A DNA stretch of 15,341 nucleotides from Fusobacteriota bacterium (GCA_023399505.1 JAEWOZ010000102.1:1-15341), one strand, 5' to 3'. Shown: positions 4,728 to 14,312, numbered from the stretch's first letter. Notes: generated from the sequence alone by a model not told the origin. Numbers and translations are program-made.

Positions 4728-5996
4728 ATGGCAAAAGATAAAAATGGTTTATTTCGTAAGGTCTCATTGGATAGACTGTCTTCACCTGATAAGCTTGATC
4801 AATTAGTGAAGGTAACAAGTCCTAAAGGCTGGTTAGCACTTTTAGGTATACTTTTTATATTACTTGTAAGTGTTATATGGGGAATATATGGAAGCGTATC
4901 TACTAAAATAAGAGGTATGGGTATGCTTATTAAAAGTGGTGGTATTATAAAAATAGAGCATAACACAAGTGGTTATTTAACAGATATAAGAATAAAAGAG
5001 GGCGATATAGTTAAGAAGGGTGATACAATTGCAAGAATGTCTTCACCTTCAACGATTAAAACTATAAATAACGCACAATTTGATTTAAAAAATCTTGAAG
5101 AGAGAGAAACAAGATTAAAAGAGTTTTATTCACAAAGTAATGAGACTCAAAAGAGATATTATGAAGAGGAAAAAGAGAACAAATTAGCTAAAGCTAAAGG
5201 TGTCGATATTAAATTAAAAGAATTAACAAAAAAAGTAATAATTGAAGAAGAACTTTATAAAAAAGGTGGTATTTCAAGAGATCAATTAACTTCAACTCAA
5301 GAAGCTATTAGATCTTTACAAATAGAAAAAGAAGATATAGATAATGAAATAAAAAAACTAGACTTACAAAAATTAAGTACTGAGCAAGAAAAAGGCCAAA
5401 ATTTAATAGATCTAAAAAATCAAATAGAAGAGAAAAAAAGCTTTATTGATTATTTACAACAAAAGTTAGAGACAGAGACAAGAATAGTAACACCTTACTC
5501 TGGAAGAATAATAGAAGTATTAACACATAAGGATGCACTTGTTAATGCAGGTGAATCAATAGCAACAATTGAGTTAACAGATAATATGTTAAAAAACTTA
5601 GAAGCTGTAGTTTTCGTCTCAGCTCTAGAAGGAAAACAAATTAAAAGTGGCATGGATGTTCAATTAACACCATCTAACGTTAAAGCAGAAGAGTATGGAG
5701 TACTTCTAGGTAAGGTTACATATGTATCAGATTATCCAGTAACACGTAAATATGTAGAAAAAATATTCAGTTCTGAAGTTGCAGAAATTTTCTTTAGACA
5801 AGGCGCACCTGTTGAAGTAAGAGTAGATCTAATACCTGATTCTAAAACAGAAAGTGGTTATAAATGGTCTTCTAGACAAGGACCTCCAATGCTACTTCAA
5901 ACTGGTACATCTTGTGAAGGACAAGTAACTGTGAAAAGAGAAAGACCAATTTCACTTGTTATACCAATATTTAAGAGATCTTTAGGTCTTAATTAA
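4728..5996 (+). CDS. HlyD-family membrane fusion protein, NHLM export type
   Basis: The 422-residue periplasmic adaptor should link the inner-membrane ABC transporters to the outer-membrane channel at 12140. Ribosome site AAGGAGAG. A short cytoplasmic N-terminus is followed by one membrane segment at about residues 35-54 (WLALLGILFILLVSVIWGIYG). Next comes the first half of a lipoyl-like domain (IEHNTSGYLTDIRIKEGDIV, with KKGD after it), then a long alpha-hairpin coiled coil at about 115-245, the second lipoyl half (ETRIVTPYSGRIIEVLTH) and beta-barrel domains. Architecture and position before two transporters match the HlyD member of NHLM microcin/bacteriocin systems. It is encoded 14 bases before the peptidase-containing transporter. 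Confidence 0.9.
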   Translation: MAKDKNGLFRKVSLDRLSSPDKLDQLVKVTSPKGWLALLGILFILLVSVIWGIYGSVSTKIRGMGMLIKSGGIIKIEHNTSGYLTDIRIKEGDIVKKGDTIARMSSPSTIKTINNAQFDLKNLEERETRLKEFYSQSNETQKRYYEEEKENKLAKAKGVDIKLKELTKKVIIEEELYKKGGISRDQLTSTQEAIRSLQIEKEDIDNEIKKLDLQKLSTEQEKGQNLIDLKNQIEEKKSFIDYLQQKLETETRIVTPYSGRIIEVLTHKDALVNAGESIATIELTDNMLKNLEAVVFVSALEGKQIKSGMDVQLTPSNVKAEEYGVLLGKVTYVSDYPVTRKYVEKIFSSEVAEIFFRQGAPVEVRVDLIPDSKTESGYKWSSRQGPPMLLQTGTSCEGQVTVKRERPISLVIPIFKRSLGLN

Positions 5997-6010
5997 GGAG
6001 TTGATAAATC

Positions 6011-8188
6011 ATGAAGGAACAAAGAGTATTAGCTAAAAGAGTTAAAACTCCTTCAGTATTGCAAATGGAAGCTGTAGAATGTGGTGCTGCTGCACTTGCA
6101 ATGGTCATGGGTTATTACGGACTTTATTTACCGCTTGAAAATCTTAGAGTAGAGTGTGGTGTTTCGAGAGATGGAAGTAAAGCAAGTAACATACTAAAAG
6201 CGGCTAGAAAATATGGTTTAGATGCTAAAGGATTTAGAAAAGATCCTGAAGATTTAAAATATATGAAAGGCCCTATGATTTTACACTGGAGTTTTAATCA
6301 CTTTGTAGTGTATGAAGGAATGAAAGGTAATAAGATTTACTTAAATGATCCTGCTAACGGTCCAAGAATAGTTAATTGGGAAGAATTTGATAGAGAATTC
6401 ACAGGAATAGTATTAACTTTTGAACCTACAAAGGATTTTAAAAAAGGTGGAAAGCCTAAAAGTATTTTTACATCTCTAGGAAGAAGATTTATAGGGATAA
6501 AAATGGCTTTAACTTATATAATTATAGCTGGGCTAGCATTAGTAATACCAGGATTGGTAATTCCTACATTTAGTAAAATTTTTATAGATAAAATTATATT
6601 AAATAATTTGAGTAATTGGCTTTGGCCTTTATTAATAGGATTATTATTAACAGGTTTGTTAAGAAGTGCATTAAACTATTTACAAAGGTACTATCTATTG
6701 AGATTAGAAACAAAAATTTCAGTAACTACATCTAGTAAATTTTTCTGGCATGTTTTAAAACTACCGATAGAATTTTTCTATCAAAGATTTGCAGGTGAAA
6801 TTAGTAGTAGAGTTGCTATAAATGAAGAGGTAGCAGAAGTATTATCAGGAGAACTAGCTACTATATTCTTAGATTTATTTATGGTTCTTTTCTACGCTGT
6901 ACTAATGATACAGTATAGTCCATTATTAACTCTAATTGGTGTAGTAACAGCTTTATTAAACATTGCTACTTTAAGGTTTTTATCTAAAAAGAGAGCTACT
7001 GAAAGTACAAAGATGTTACAAGAGGGTGGAAAACTTTCAAGTATCTCCATTTCAGGAATAAGAATGATAGAGACTATAAAGGCAAGTGGAAGTGAAGTAG
7101 GATTTTTTAGTAAATGGGCAGGCCATCATGCTAAAATGATAAATTTTGAACAAGAATTAGGAGAATCTGGAGCGTTTATGTCCATTGTTCCATCTTTTTT
7201 AACAACTGTAAATAGTGTAATACTTCTAAGTGTTGGGAGTTTGGAAGTTTTAAGAGGAAATATGAGCGTAGGTATGTTAATAGCTTTTCAAAGTTTAATG
7301 GCTAGCTTTATAGATCCTGTAAATAGCTTAGTCTCATTTGGTGGTAGATTACAAGAGTTAAAAGGTAATATGGATAGATTAGATGACGTTCAAGATCATA
7401 AAATAGATTCACAATTTGAGGTAGTAGACTTAAGTGAAGAGAAAATTAAAAATACAACTAAAGTTAAATTAGAAGGTTATATAGAATTGAAAGATATAAC
7501 CTTTGGTTACAATTTATTGGAAGAACCTTTGATTGAAAATTTTAATTTAAAATTAGAACCTGGTTCAAGAGTAGCGTTAGTTGGTATGTCAGGAAGTGGT
7601 AAATCTACTGTTTCTAAAGTAGTTTCAGGTCTGTACAAACCTTGGAGTGGACAAATTTTATTTGATGGGGTTTCTAGAAAAGAGATCCCAAGATCAATTC
7701 TGAATAACTCTATTGGTGTAGTTGATCAAGAAATAATAATGTTTGAAGGTAGTGTAAAAGATAATATAAGATTATGGGATGAAAGCGTTGATGAATCAGA
7801 TATTATACAAGCTGCGAAAGATGCTGATATACATCAAGCGATAGTAGATCGTAAAGAGGGATATGATTTTAAAATATCCGAAAGTGGTTCAGGATTCAGT
7901 GGAGGACAGTTACAAAGAATAGAAATAGCTAGAGCTTTAGTAACTAACCCAAGAATACTTATTTTAGATGAAGCAACTTCAGCTTTGGATACAAAGACTG
8001 AACAAATAATAGATAATAACATAAGAAGAAGAGGCTGTACTTGTATTATAGTAGCTCATAGATTAAGTACCATAAGAGACGCAGATGAAATAATTGTCCT
8101 TGATAGAGGAAAAGTTGTTGAGCGTGGTACACATGATGAGCTTAAAAAGGCAAAAGGGCTATATTCTACTTTAATAAGTTCAACCTAG
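6011..8188 (+). CDS. NHLM-type ABC transporter with C39 leader peptidase
   Basis: A 725-residue inner-membrane ABC exporter that should cleave double-glycine leaders and export the cores. The N-terminal C39 domain (about 1-140) has Q18, C24 in QMEAVECGAAAL, H97 in HWSFNHFVVYEG and D113 in LNDPANG, so the catalytic set is complete. The membrane domain covers about 155-450. The nucleotide-binding domain has Walker A GMSGSGKST (K531), signature SGGQ from S630, Walker B ILILDEATSALD (D653, E654) and the H-loop H683, all intact. It resembles the first ABC subunit (permease/peptidase/ATPase) of NHLM export systems. The peptide genes upstream all have matching [SA]GG sites and are its likely substrates. 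The next gene starts ten bases on. Confidence 0.93.
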   Translation: MKEQRVLAKRVKTPSVLQMEAVECGAAALAMVMGYYGLYLPLENLRVECGVSRDGSKASNILKAARKYGLDAKGFRKDPEDLKYMKGPMILHWSFNHFVVYEGMKGNKIYLNDPANGPRIVNWEEFDREFTGIVLTFEPTKDFKKGGKPKSIFTSLGRRFIGIKMALTYIIIAGLALVIPGLVIPTFSKIFIDKIILNNLSNWLWPLLIGLLLTGLLRSALNYLQRYYLLRLETKISVTTSSKFFWHVLKLPIEFFYQRFAGEISSRVAINEEVAEVLSGELATIFLDLFMVLFYAVLMIQYSPLLTLIGVVTALLNIATLRFLSKKRATESTKMLQEGGKLSSISISGIRMIETIKASGSEVGFFSKWAGHHAKMINFEQELGESGAFMSIVPSFLTTVNSVILLSVGSLEVLRGNMSVGMLIAFQSLMASFIDPVNSLVSFGGRLQELKGNMDRLDDVQDHKIDSQFEVVDLSEEKIKNTTKVKLEGYIELKDITFGYNLLEEPLIENFNLKLEPGSRVALVGMSGSGKSTVSKVVSGLYKPWSGQILFDGVSRKEIPRSILNNSIGVVDQEIIMFEGSVKDNIRLWDESVDESDIIQAAKDADIHQAIVDRKEGYDFKISESGSGFSGGQLQRIEIARALVTNPRILILDEATSALDTKTEQIIDNNIRRRGCTCIIVAHRLSTIRDADEIIVLDRGKVVERGTHDELKKAKGLYSTLISST

Positions 8189-8197
8189 GAGGAGTAA

Positions 8198-11029
8198 ATG
8201 AAATATATAACAGTTCAAGGTAATAAACCCCTTTTAATAGGTGATAGTTCGAAATCATATTTAGTTAAAAGCGGTAAAGTTGACCTTTTTCTAACTAAAG
8301 TTAAAAACGGTAAATATTATGGTAATAGAAAGTATCTTTTTACTTCAGAAGGAATAATCCTAGGTATAGATTTTCCAAAAATAAGAGAGGGCTATGGAAT
8401 AGTTTTAACAGGAATACCTGGAAGTGAAGTAGAAGAAATCTCTACTTCCGATTTAATGGAATCTTTTAAAGAGGGAAAGAATCTTGAAGCTCTAGAATCT
8501 TATATAAGTAGTACATCGAATTTTGCATTAACTGAAAGAACAGTTGAAAGAATCCAAGCTAATGTGGAGATAAATATTAAAACAAACACACTATTTAGGC
8601 CTAAAATTTCAATAGGATGGATAGAAGTGAGAGAAGGATTAACTAACATTTTTAAAAGTGTTAAAGGCTTATATCCTCTATCATTAAATAGCTATGATTT
8701 CACCTTAGAAGATTCTAAAATATTTATTCATGAGACTAAAGATGTTGTAAAACTAGAAAACTTTAATGATAGTTTTACAAAATTTATTAATTTATTAGTA
8801 GAAAGTTATATCTCTAATTTTGAAAATAGTAGAATAATATCTTTTAATAAGTTTAAAGATAAGCTTAAAATTACGAAACAAAGAATGAAAGATGCTTTAA
8901 GCTCACTTATCTCAATTTTCTTTAAAGATGAAACTGCTCAATTAGAAAAGATAAGTGGTGATCCTTATTTTGATGCAGCCAAAGCAGTATGTATGTTTGA
9001 GGAAATAAATATCCAAGAGCCTAAAGTTAAAGGAGAAGTTTATAAAAAATCTCCTATAGAAGAGATAGCAAGAGTATCAAAATTTATGATAAGAACAGTT
9101 ATTCTAACATCTGATTTTTACATGAAAGATATAGGGTCTCTCTTTGGATACATTAGAAAAGGTAAAAATCTTTCACCTGTGGCTATTTTGTCTAAAGGTG
9201 TAAACAAATATATGATTTTTGACCCCGTAACAGGAAAAACAGAAATCTTAACTAAATCTTTAGCTGAGAAACTTCATTATGAAGCTTACCAATTTTATAG
9301 ACCTTTTCCTAATAAAAAATTAGGACTAATGGATATATTAAAATTTGGGGTAAGGAAGAAAAACTTAAAAGATGTCATTACAATTGGCCTAATGGGATTA
9401 GCTATGGGTGCTTTGGGAACATTAACGCCTATATTTACAGGAAGAATTTTCAATAACATTATTCCTGAGGCTGAGTATTCAGGATTGCTATATGTTACTA
9501 TTTTCCTTATAGCTATTGCTATAACAACGGCTGCATTTCAAGTAACAAGGTCTATTGCTACATTAAGATTTGAAGGAGCTGTAGATTTAAATATTGAGTC
9601 TGCTATATGGAGTAGATTACTCTCCTTACCAGTCCCTTTTTTCAAGAATTATTCATCAGGGGACTTGAGTATGAGAGCTAATAGTATTATAAGAATAAGA
9701 CAAATGCTTACTGGAGCTGCAATGTCTACAATTTTATCTGCTATTTTCTCAATATTTCAATTCTTTTTACTATTTTATTATAGTACTAAATTAGCATTTG
9801 TTGGTTTAGGGTTAACTATAATTCCAGTAGTTTTAGTATTAATTTCAGGAATGATGAATATAAAAGTAGTAAGAAAACTAACTGACTTACAAGGAAGATT
9901 AACAGGTTTAACATTCCAGATCATTTCAGGAATTGCTAAATTTAGAACAACAGGTGGAGAGTCTAGAGCTTTTGCAGTATGGGCTAAAGATGTTGCAGCT
10001 AAGGATGAATTAAATTATAAATCATCTATCTCTTCAAACAATATTTCATTATTTGGTGGATTTTATCCAATCTTATCGAGTTTCGTATTGTTTTACCTTT
10101 ATTCTAAGTTTTCAACAGTACCTGGTTCAATGCCCGTAGGTAATTTCTTAGCTTTCCAAGCAGCATTTGGTAGCTTTATGTCCTCAGTAATATCTTTAAC
10201 TCAAATATATATTTCTATGCTTAAAATAGTTCCTATGTATGAAAGAGCAAAACCTATACTAGAAGCTATTCCTGAAGTAACTGAGCAGAAAAAAGATCCA
10301 GGTAATTTAGAAGGAAGAATAGAAATAAATAATGTAAGCTTTAGATATAGTGCTGAAGGAACATTAGTATTGAAAAATATATCTTTATCTGTAAATAAAG
10401 GTGAATATGTTGCTTTTGTAGGAGCTTCAGGTTCAGGTAAAAGTACTCTATTAAGACTTTTGTTAGGCTTTGAAGAATCAGAAGAGGGAAACATTTTCTA
10501 TGATAACTATAATGTTAAAGATTTAGATATCCAAGCTATTAGAAGACAATTAGGAGTAGTTTTACAAAATGGTAGTCTAATATCAGGAGATATCTATTCT
10601 AATATTATAGGACCTCATAATTTAAGTGTAGATATTGCATGGGATGCAGCTCGAGCAGCAGGACTTGATAAAGATATAGAAGGCTTTCCAATGGGAATGC
10701 ATACAATGATTGCAGAGGGAGGCGGCTCAATATCAGGTGGTCAAAAACAGAGAATATTAATTGCAAGAGCTTTAGTAAATAAACCTAGAGTAATTTATTT
10801 TGATGAAGCTACATCGGCTTTAGATAATAAAACACAATCAATAGTAACTGAAAGTTTAGATAGTTTACAAGCTACTAAAATAGTAGTAGCTCATAGATTA
10901 AGCACCATTATTAAAGCTGACAAGATATATGTTTTTGATAAAGGTGAATTAGTTGAAAACGGAAATTACGAAGAATTAATGGCTAAGAATGGTCTCTTTG
11001 CAGAACTAGCTAAAAGACAAATAGCTTAA
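8198..11029 (+). CDS. NHLM-type ABC transporter, second subunit, non-peptidase N-terminus
   Basis: A 943-residue ABC exporter, probably the heterodimer partner of the gene before it. The first 380 or so residues are not a C39 domain: they contain no cysteine-histidine peptidase motif and look like a regulatory or docking region typical of the second ABC protein of NHLM systems. The middle of this region includes YMIFDPVTGKTEILT, a C39-like turn that may be a degenerate peptidase remnant. The membrane domain starts near residue 392 and ends near 700. The ATPase is intact: Walker A GASGSGKST (K748), signature SGGQ from S846, Walker B IYFDEATSALD (D869, E870), H-loop H899. Ribosome site AGGAGG; the next gene is 19 bases away. 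Confidence 0.9.
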   Translation: MKYITVQGNKPLLIGDSSKSYLVKSGKVDLFLTKVKNGKYYGNRKYLFTSEGIILGIDFPKIREGYGIVLTGIPGSEVEEISTSDLMESFKEGKNLEALESYISSTSNFALTERTVERIQANVEINIKTNTLFRPKISIGWIEVREGLTNIFKSVKGLYPLSLNSYDFTLEDSKIFIHETKDVVKLENFNDSFTKFINLLVESYISNFENSRIISFNKFKDKLKITKQRMKDALSSLISIFFKDETAQLEKISGDPYFDAAKAVCMFEEINIQEPKVKGEVYKKSPIEEIARVSKFMIRTVILTSDFYMKDIGSLFGYIRKGKNLSPVAILSKGVNKYMIFDPVTGKTEILTKSLAEKLHYEAYQFYRPFPNKKLGLMDILKFGVRKKNLKDVITIGLMGLAMGALGTLTPIFTGRIFNNIIPEAEYSGLLYVTIFLIAIAITTAAFQVTRSIATLRFEGAVDLNIESAIWSRLLSLPVPFFKNYSSGDLSMRANSIIRIRQMLTGAAMSTILSAIFSIFQFFLLFYYSTKLAFVGLGLTIIPVVLVLISGMMNIKVVRKLTDLQGRLTGLTFQIISGIAKFRTTGGESRAFAVWAKDVAAKDELNYKSSISSNNISLFGGFYPILSSFVLFYLYSKFSTVPGSMPVGNFLAFQAAFGSFMSSVISLTQIYISMLKIVPMYERAKPILEAIPEVTEQKKDPGNLEGRIEINNVSFRYSAEGTLVLKNISLSVNKGEYVAFVGASGSGKSTLLRLLLGFEESEEGNIFYDNYNVKDLDIQAIRRQLGVVLQNGSLISGDIYSNIIGPHNLSVDIAWDAARAAGLDKDIEGFPMGMHTMIAEGGGSISGGQKQRILIARALVNKPRVIYFDEATSALDNKTQSIVTESLDSLQATKIVVAHRLSTIIKADKIYVFDKGELVENGNYEELMAKNGLFAELAKRQIA

Positions 11030-11048
11030 TTTTAAGGGGGAAAATAAT

Positions 11049-12152
11049 ATGACGAGAAGAGAAATATTAAAAACATTTGGAGCTAGTGGTGAAAATTTAA
11101 AAACTCTTTTAGAATATAACCAAAACAAGTTTGATCATTCGCCATACAGAAAAATGATAAAGGTTCCGCTTAAGGATGAGCTATTTGTTCGAGCTTGGCA
11201 AAATTATTACGATGAAAGTAAATCAAAAGGTGCATTTTTAGCTTTAAAAGAAAAAATTGCACAATTTAATTTTCCTATTAAAGAACATATAAGCAAAGAT
11301 AAAAATTACTTAAAAGCTGTTAGAAAAGGAGATTTCAAATTATCAGATTCTTTAAATTTATATGACATAGAATTAACACTAGAACATACTCCTGCAGGAT
11401 CTATTCCAATAATAATAGCAAAGAAAAGAGAAGATTTTGAAACTATTATTAGAGCTATAGGTTATAAAAATGAACCTGTATCTCTTCCTTCATCAATGGG
11501 TGCTATGACCTTTTCTGGATATAATAATTGGGATAGAATTAAAACTCTAAAAAAAGAATTTGAAAGTAAAAATAGATTAAAAGGAAAAAGGGATGAAGAA
11601 TTTGAAAATATTCTTGATAAGCCTCAGCTTTATAAAGATACCTTTATTGTTTTAAGTGGTAATGAGTACAGCTCTCTATCTAATAGGGCTATAGGATTAG
11701 ATAAGAGCAGTTGGATAGATATTTCAATAGAAATTAGAAAATATCATGAAATCACTCATTATTTTACTCATAGATTTTTTAAGAATATGAAAAACAATAT
11801 AATTGATGAAATATTTTGTGATTATATGGGTATAGTAGGTGCTATCGATGAATTTAAATCAGAATGGTTATTAAAATTTTTAGGACTGGAAGGAGAAGAT
11901 TATAGAAAAGGCGCTCGTTTGGAAAATTATGTCCCTAAAAGCTTTTCAAAAGAGAATTTTGAAATTTTATGCAAATTAACTCGATTAGCTATTTTAAATA
12001 TAGCAAAATTTCATAAACAAAATTACAAAAATAATAAATATCAAATGCTCTTTACATTAAGTTATTTCACATTAGAAGAATTAGCAGCTGAAGATTCTCC
12101 AAAATTGTTAAATTTAAAGCTAAAGGAGGTAATTTCTAAATGGTCAGAATAA
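11049..12152 (+). CDS. Putative cytoplasmic HExxH zinc metallopeptidase
   Basis: A 367-residue soluble protein with ribosome site AAGGGGG and no signal peptide or membrane segment. The zinc motif is HEITH (H233, E234, H237). Sixteen residues after H237 comes DEIFCD, giving an E254-x-x-x-D258 arrangement like the third zinc ligand and its partner in gluzincins. The rest of the protein is not familiar to me. It lies inside the export operon and overlaps the TolC gene by 13 bases, which ties it to peptide secretion. Possible jobs are trimming precursors, removing stuck leaders or giving immunity. The C39 domain already explains leader cleavage, so this enzyme would be an extra step. Metallopeptidase is likely from the motif; substrate and function are inference. 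Confidence 0.65.
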   Translation: MTRREILKTFGASGENLKTLLEYNQNKFDHSPYRKMIKVPLKDELFVRAWQNYYDESKSKGAFLALKEKIAQFNFPIKEHISKDKNYLKAVRKGDFKLSDSLNLYDIELTLEHTPAGSIPIIIAKKREDFETIIRAIGYKNEPVSLPSSMGAMTFSGYNNWDRIKTLKKEFESKNRLKGKRDEEFENILDKPQLYKDTFIVLSGNEYSSLSNRAIGLDKSSWIDISIEIRKYHEITHYFTHRFFKNMKNNIIDEIFCDYMGIVGAIDEFKSEWLLKFLGLEGEDYRKGARLENYVPKSFSKENFEILCKLTRLAILNIAKFHKQNYKNNKYQMLFTLSYFTLEELAAEDSPKLLNLKLKEVISKWSE

Positions 12153-13528
12153 TAATTTATTTACTTTTAACAAAAACAGCTTTTTCTATTAATTTAGAGC
12201 AAGCAATTAAGAACTTTAAAAATTCTAGTAAAGAGCTAGAAAATATAAAGATGGAAAAGGAAAACTTGTCTATAATTTATAGAGCTAAATATTTAGATAA
12301 ATTGTTTAGCTTTGGAGTTTCGGTAACACCCGCATATTTTTATGACAGTATCTTAGCTTATAATCCTAATGGAGGTCCTGTAAATAATGTTACTACATGG
12401 GAAGATTACGTAGCAAATGAGGCTTCATTATCACTAATTCCTAGTTTTAATATACTTGGGATTAATTTTCAAGCTGATACTAGTATTTATAGAAGGAGAC
12501 ATGGAGAATTAGTAGATGATAATCAAGTAGAACAAAGATTTTTACTTTTAAATAATGTAGGTATGTCTGCTAATTTGAATGATATTTTCTATAAAAATGA
12601 AAAGGATTTTGCATTAAAACAAACGGAACTATCTAATAAACAAAAAGAAAATAATTTAGCTAAAGAGGAAAGAGCTAAAATTTCTGAATTAATAGATCTT
12701 TATACTCAAATAAAAGATAACGAGCGTGAAAAGGAATCCAAAGAGAGGTCCTTAATAGAATTAGAAAGAGAATACGAATATATAATTGATAAAGAGAGAG
12801 CAGGAAGCGCTTCTAAACTCGCAGGAAGACAACTATCTTTTGAAATAAAGAGATTAAAAAATGAGATTAATTCTTTAGCAATTACAATAAATACTTACAA
12901 GAAAGCTTTAAAAAATAAAATAGGTGATTTTGATTCTTTGGATAATATTGAGGATATTTTAATAAATGAAATTAAAATAGATGAAAGTAACTATAAAAAT
13001 GCTTTACTGCAATTAGAGTTAGATAAAGAAATCTCATATATAATGAAAAGGAAAGTACAACCTAATTTTACTTTACAAGCTGCATATCGTATTCCAAGAG
13101 GAGCATATGATTATACCTATACAAGACCATTTGAAGATGAATATAAAAGATCAGATAGATTTGAGGTAGGTTTATCCTTTGATTGGAATTTAGGAGCTGA
13201 TACTTACGAGCTTTCTGTTTATAGTAACAATATAGAGAATGATCAAAGAAATATTGAATTAGCCAAAGAAGAAATAGAATTAGCAAAAGTCCAACAAGAG
13301 AACATATTTAAAGATTATGAAAGCCAAATTAAAGTAAAAAGTGAATATGTAAAGTTTCTAATAGATGTAGTAGATACTAAAAGAGAAATGTACAAGGGAA
13401 GTTTAATTGATCTTCTAGAATATATGAAATATTATAACGAGTTAAAAAATCAAGAAATTGAACTATCAAAACTAAAAAATAAATTTAATAGTTTAAAAAG
13501 AAAAATTTTGCTTTTAACCAATAACTAA
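12140..13528 (+). CDS. TolC-family outer-membrane efflux protein
   Basis: A 462-residue outer-membrane channel component completing the trans-envelope export path. A signal peptide (MVRIIIYLLLTKTAFS) precedes INLEQAIKNFKNSSKELE, the classic first helix of TolC-type proteins. Long coiled-coil helices follow, separated by stretches rich in Tyr, Asn and alternating residues (VSVTPAYFYD, YELSVYSNN), and a second half repeats the pattern (FTLQAAYRIPRG, then FEVGLSFDWNLGADT), as expected for two repeats each with a barrel hairpin. The start overlaps the stop of the metallopeptidase gene and has an AGGAGG site inside that gene, so translation is coupled. Function follows from family and context. Confidence 0.85.
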   Translation: MVRIIIYLLLTKTAFSINLEQAIKNFKNSSKELENIKMEKENLSIIYRAKYLDKLFSFGVSVTPAYFYDSILAYNPNGGPVNNVTTWEDYVANEASLSLIPSFNILGINFQADTSIYRRRHGELVDDNQVEQRFLLLNNVGMSANLNDIFYKNEKDFALKQTELSNKQKENNLAKEERAKISELIDLYTQIKDNEREKESKERSLIELEREYEYIIDKERAGSASKLAGRQLSFEIKRLKNEINSLAITINTYKKALKNKIGDFDSLDNIEDILINEIKIDESNYKNALLQLELDKEISYIMKRKVQPNFTLQAAYRIPRGAYDYTYTRPFEDEYKRSDRFEVGLSFDWNLGADTYELSVYSNNIENDQRNIELAKEEIELAKVQQENIFKDYESQIKVKSEYVKFLIDVVDTKREMYKGSLIDLLEYMKYYNELKNQEIELSKLKNKFNSLKRKILLLTNN

Positions 13529-13568
13529 ATTATACTTAATTATATCCAATTAATATAAGGGGGATTAC

Positions 13569-14258
13569 ATGAAAATATTAATGGTTATTTTTACACTTTT
13601 ATTATCTAAATGTGGTACATCAGGAAATGGTACTTCAGAAAATAATAAAGTAAAACAACAGAAGATAGACGAGAAGAAAAAAATTAAAGAGCAAAGTGAA
13701 GAGCTGAGAAAGAATTCTGATGAGGGTGTTGGTGAAGATGAACTAGAACCTGAAGAAGAAATAGAACTTGAGAGATTAAAAGATCAAGAGAGATTATTAA
13801 AAGAAGTATCAGAAAAGGCAAGTCAAGAATTAGATCAAATGAATCAAAGTTTAAAAGCTTTTAATATTAGAATGAAAGGCTTTAATAAAGATAGTCAACA
13901 AGTAATTGACGAGATGGATATAAATCTATTAGATTTATACAAAAAGCCTGGTATCTTAATTGCTGGATCTTACGAGGTTAGTTATATTATACTAAACTTA
14001 GATGAAGAGTTTACAATTGAGAAGTTAGATGGAGCAGACAGACTTTTTAATAATGTTAAGGTAGAGAGAAATTCTAGCGATAACAATTATAAAATTATTC
14101 TTACAGGCAAATCTTCTGAAAGAACTGACTTAAAAGATTTACCTAAAAATTTAATTATTAAGATAAATGGGACAGAAATTCCATTTACTCTCTTCAAATT
14201 TACTTCAAAAACGTTGAAAGATTCTTCTTTACAAGACAAATACATTATAAAGAACTAG
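13569..14258 (+). CDS. Charged lipoprotein at the end of the export operon
   Basis: A 229-residue predicted lipoprotein with ribosome site AAGGGGG. The signal peptide MKILMVIFTLLLSKC places the cysteine at residue 15; K at -1 is atypical but spirochaete lipoboxes are loose. After it comes a Lys/Glu-rich coiled-coil region to about residue 100 (long runs of E and K, e.g. EEEIELERLKDQERLLKE). A smaller, probably beta-rich domain follows at about 128-229 (GILIAGSYEVSYIILNL, ending TLKDSSLQDKYIIKN). No family recognised. It is the last gene before a strong terminator and 40 bases after TolC. A lipoprotein in that position could be an immunity or export accessory protein; this is inference. Confidence 0.75.
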   Translation: MKILMVIFTLLLSKCGTSGNGTSENNKVKQQKIDEKKKIKEQSEELRKNSDEGVGEDELEPEEEIELERLKDQERLLKEVSEKASQELDQMNQSLKAFNIRMKGFNKDSQQVIDEMDINLLDLYKKPGILIAGSYEVSYIILNLDEEFTIEKLDGADRLFNNVKVERNSSDNNYKIILTGKSSERTDLKDLPKNLIIKINGTEIPFTLFKFTSKTLKDSSLQDKYIIKN

Positions 14259-14283
14259 GCTTTATTTATATAAGGCCTTTTTT
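14257..14283 (+). terminator. Intrinsic terminator of the export operon
   Basis: AGGCTTTAT (14257-14265) pairs with ATAAGGCCT (14270-14278), 9 bp with one wobble, with a 4-base loop and a T6 run. The stem starts within the stop codon of the lipoprotein gene. This is the first clear terminator downstream of 3518. Confidence 0.85.
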
Positions 14284-14284
14284 A

Positions 14285-14312
14285 TTGCCTTTTTTAAGTG
14301 AGACATTACAAT
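14285..14312 (+). promoter_or_regulatory. Possible promoter for the decayed lipoprotein gene
   Basis: TTGCCT (14285-14290) and TACAAT (14307-14312) with a 16-base spacer would start transcription near 14319, just ahead of the AAGGGG ribosome site and the ATG at 14341. The -35 matches the consensus at 4 of 6 positions, so this is moderate evidence in such AT-rich DNA. Confidence 0.45.
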
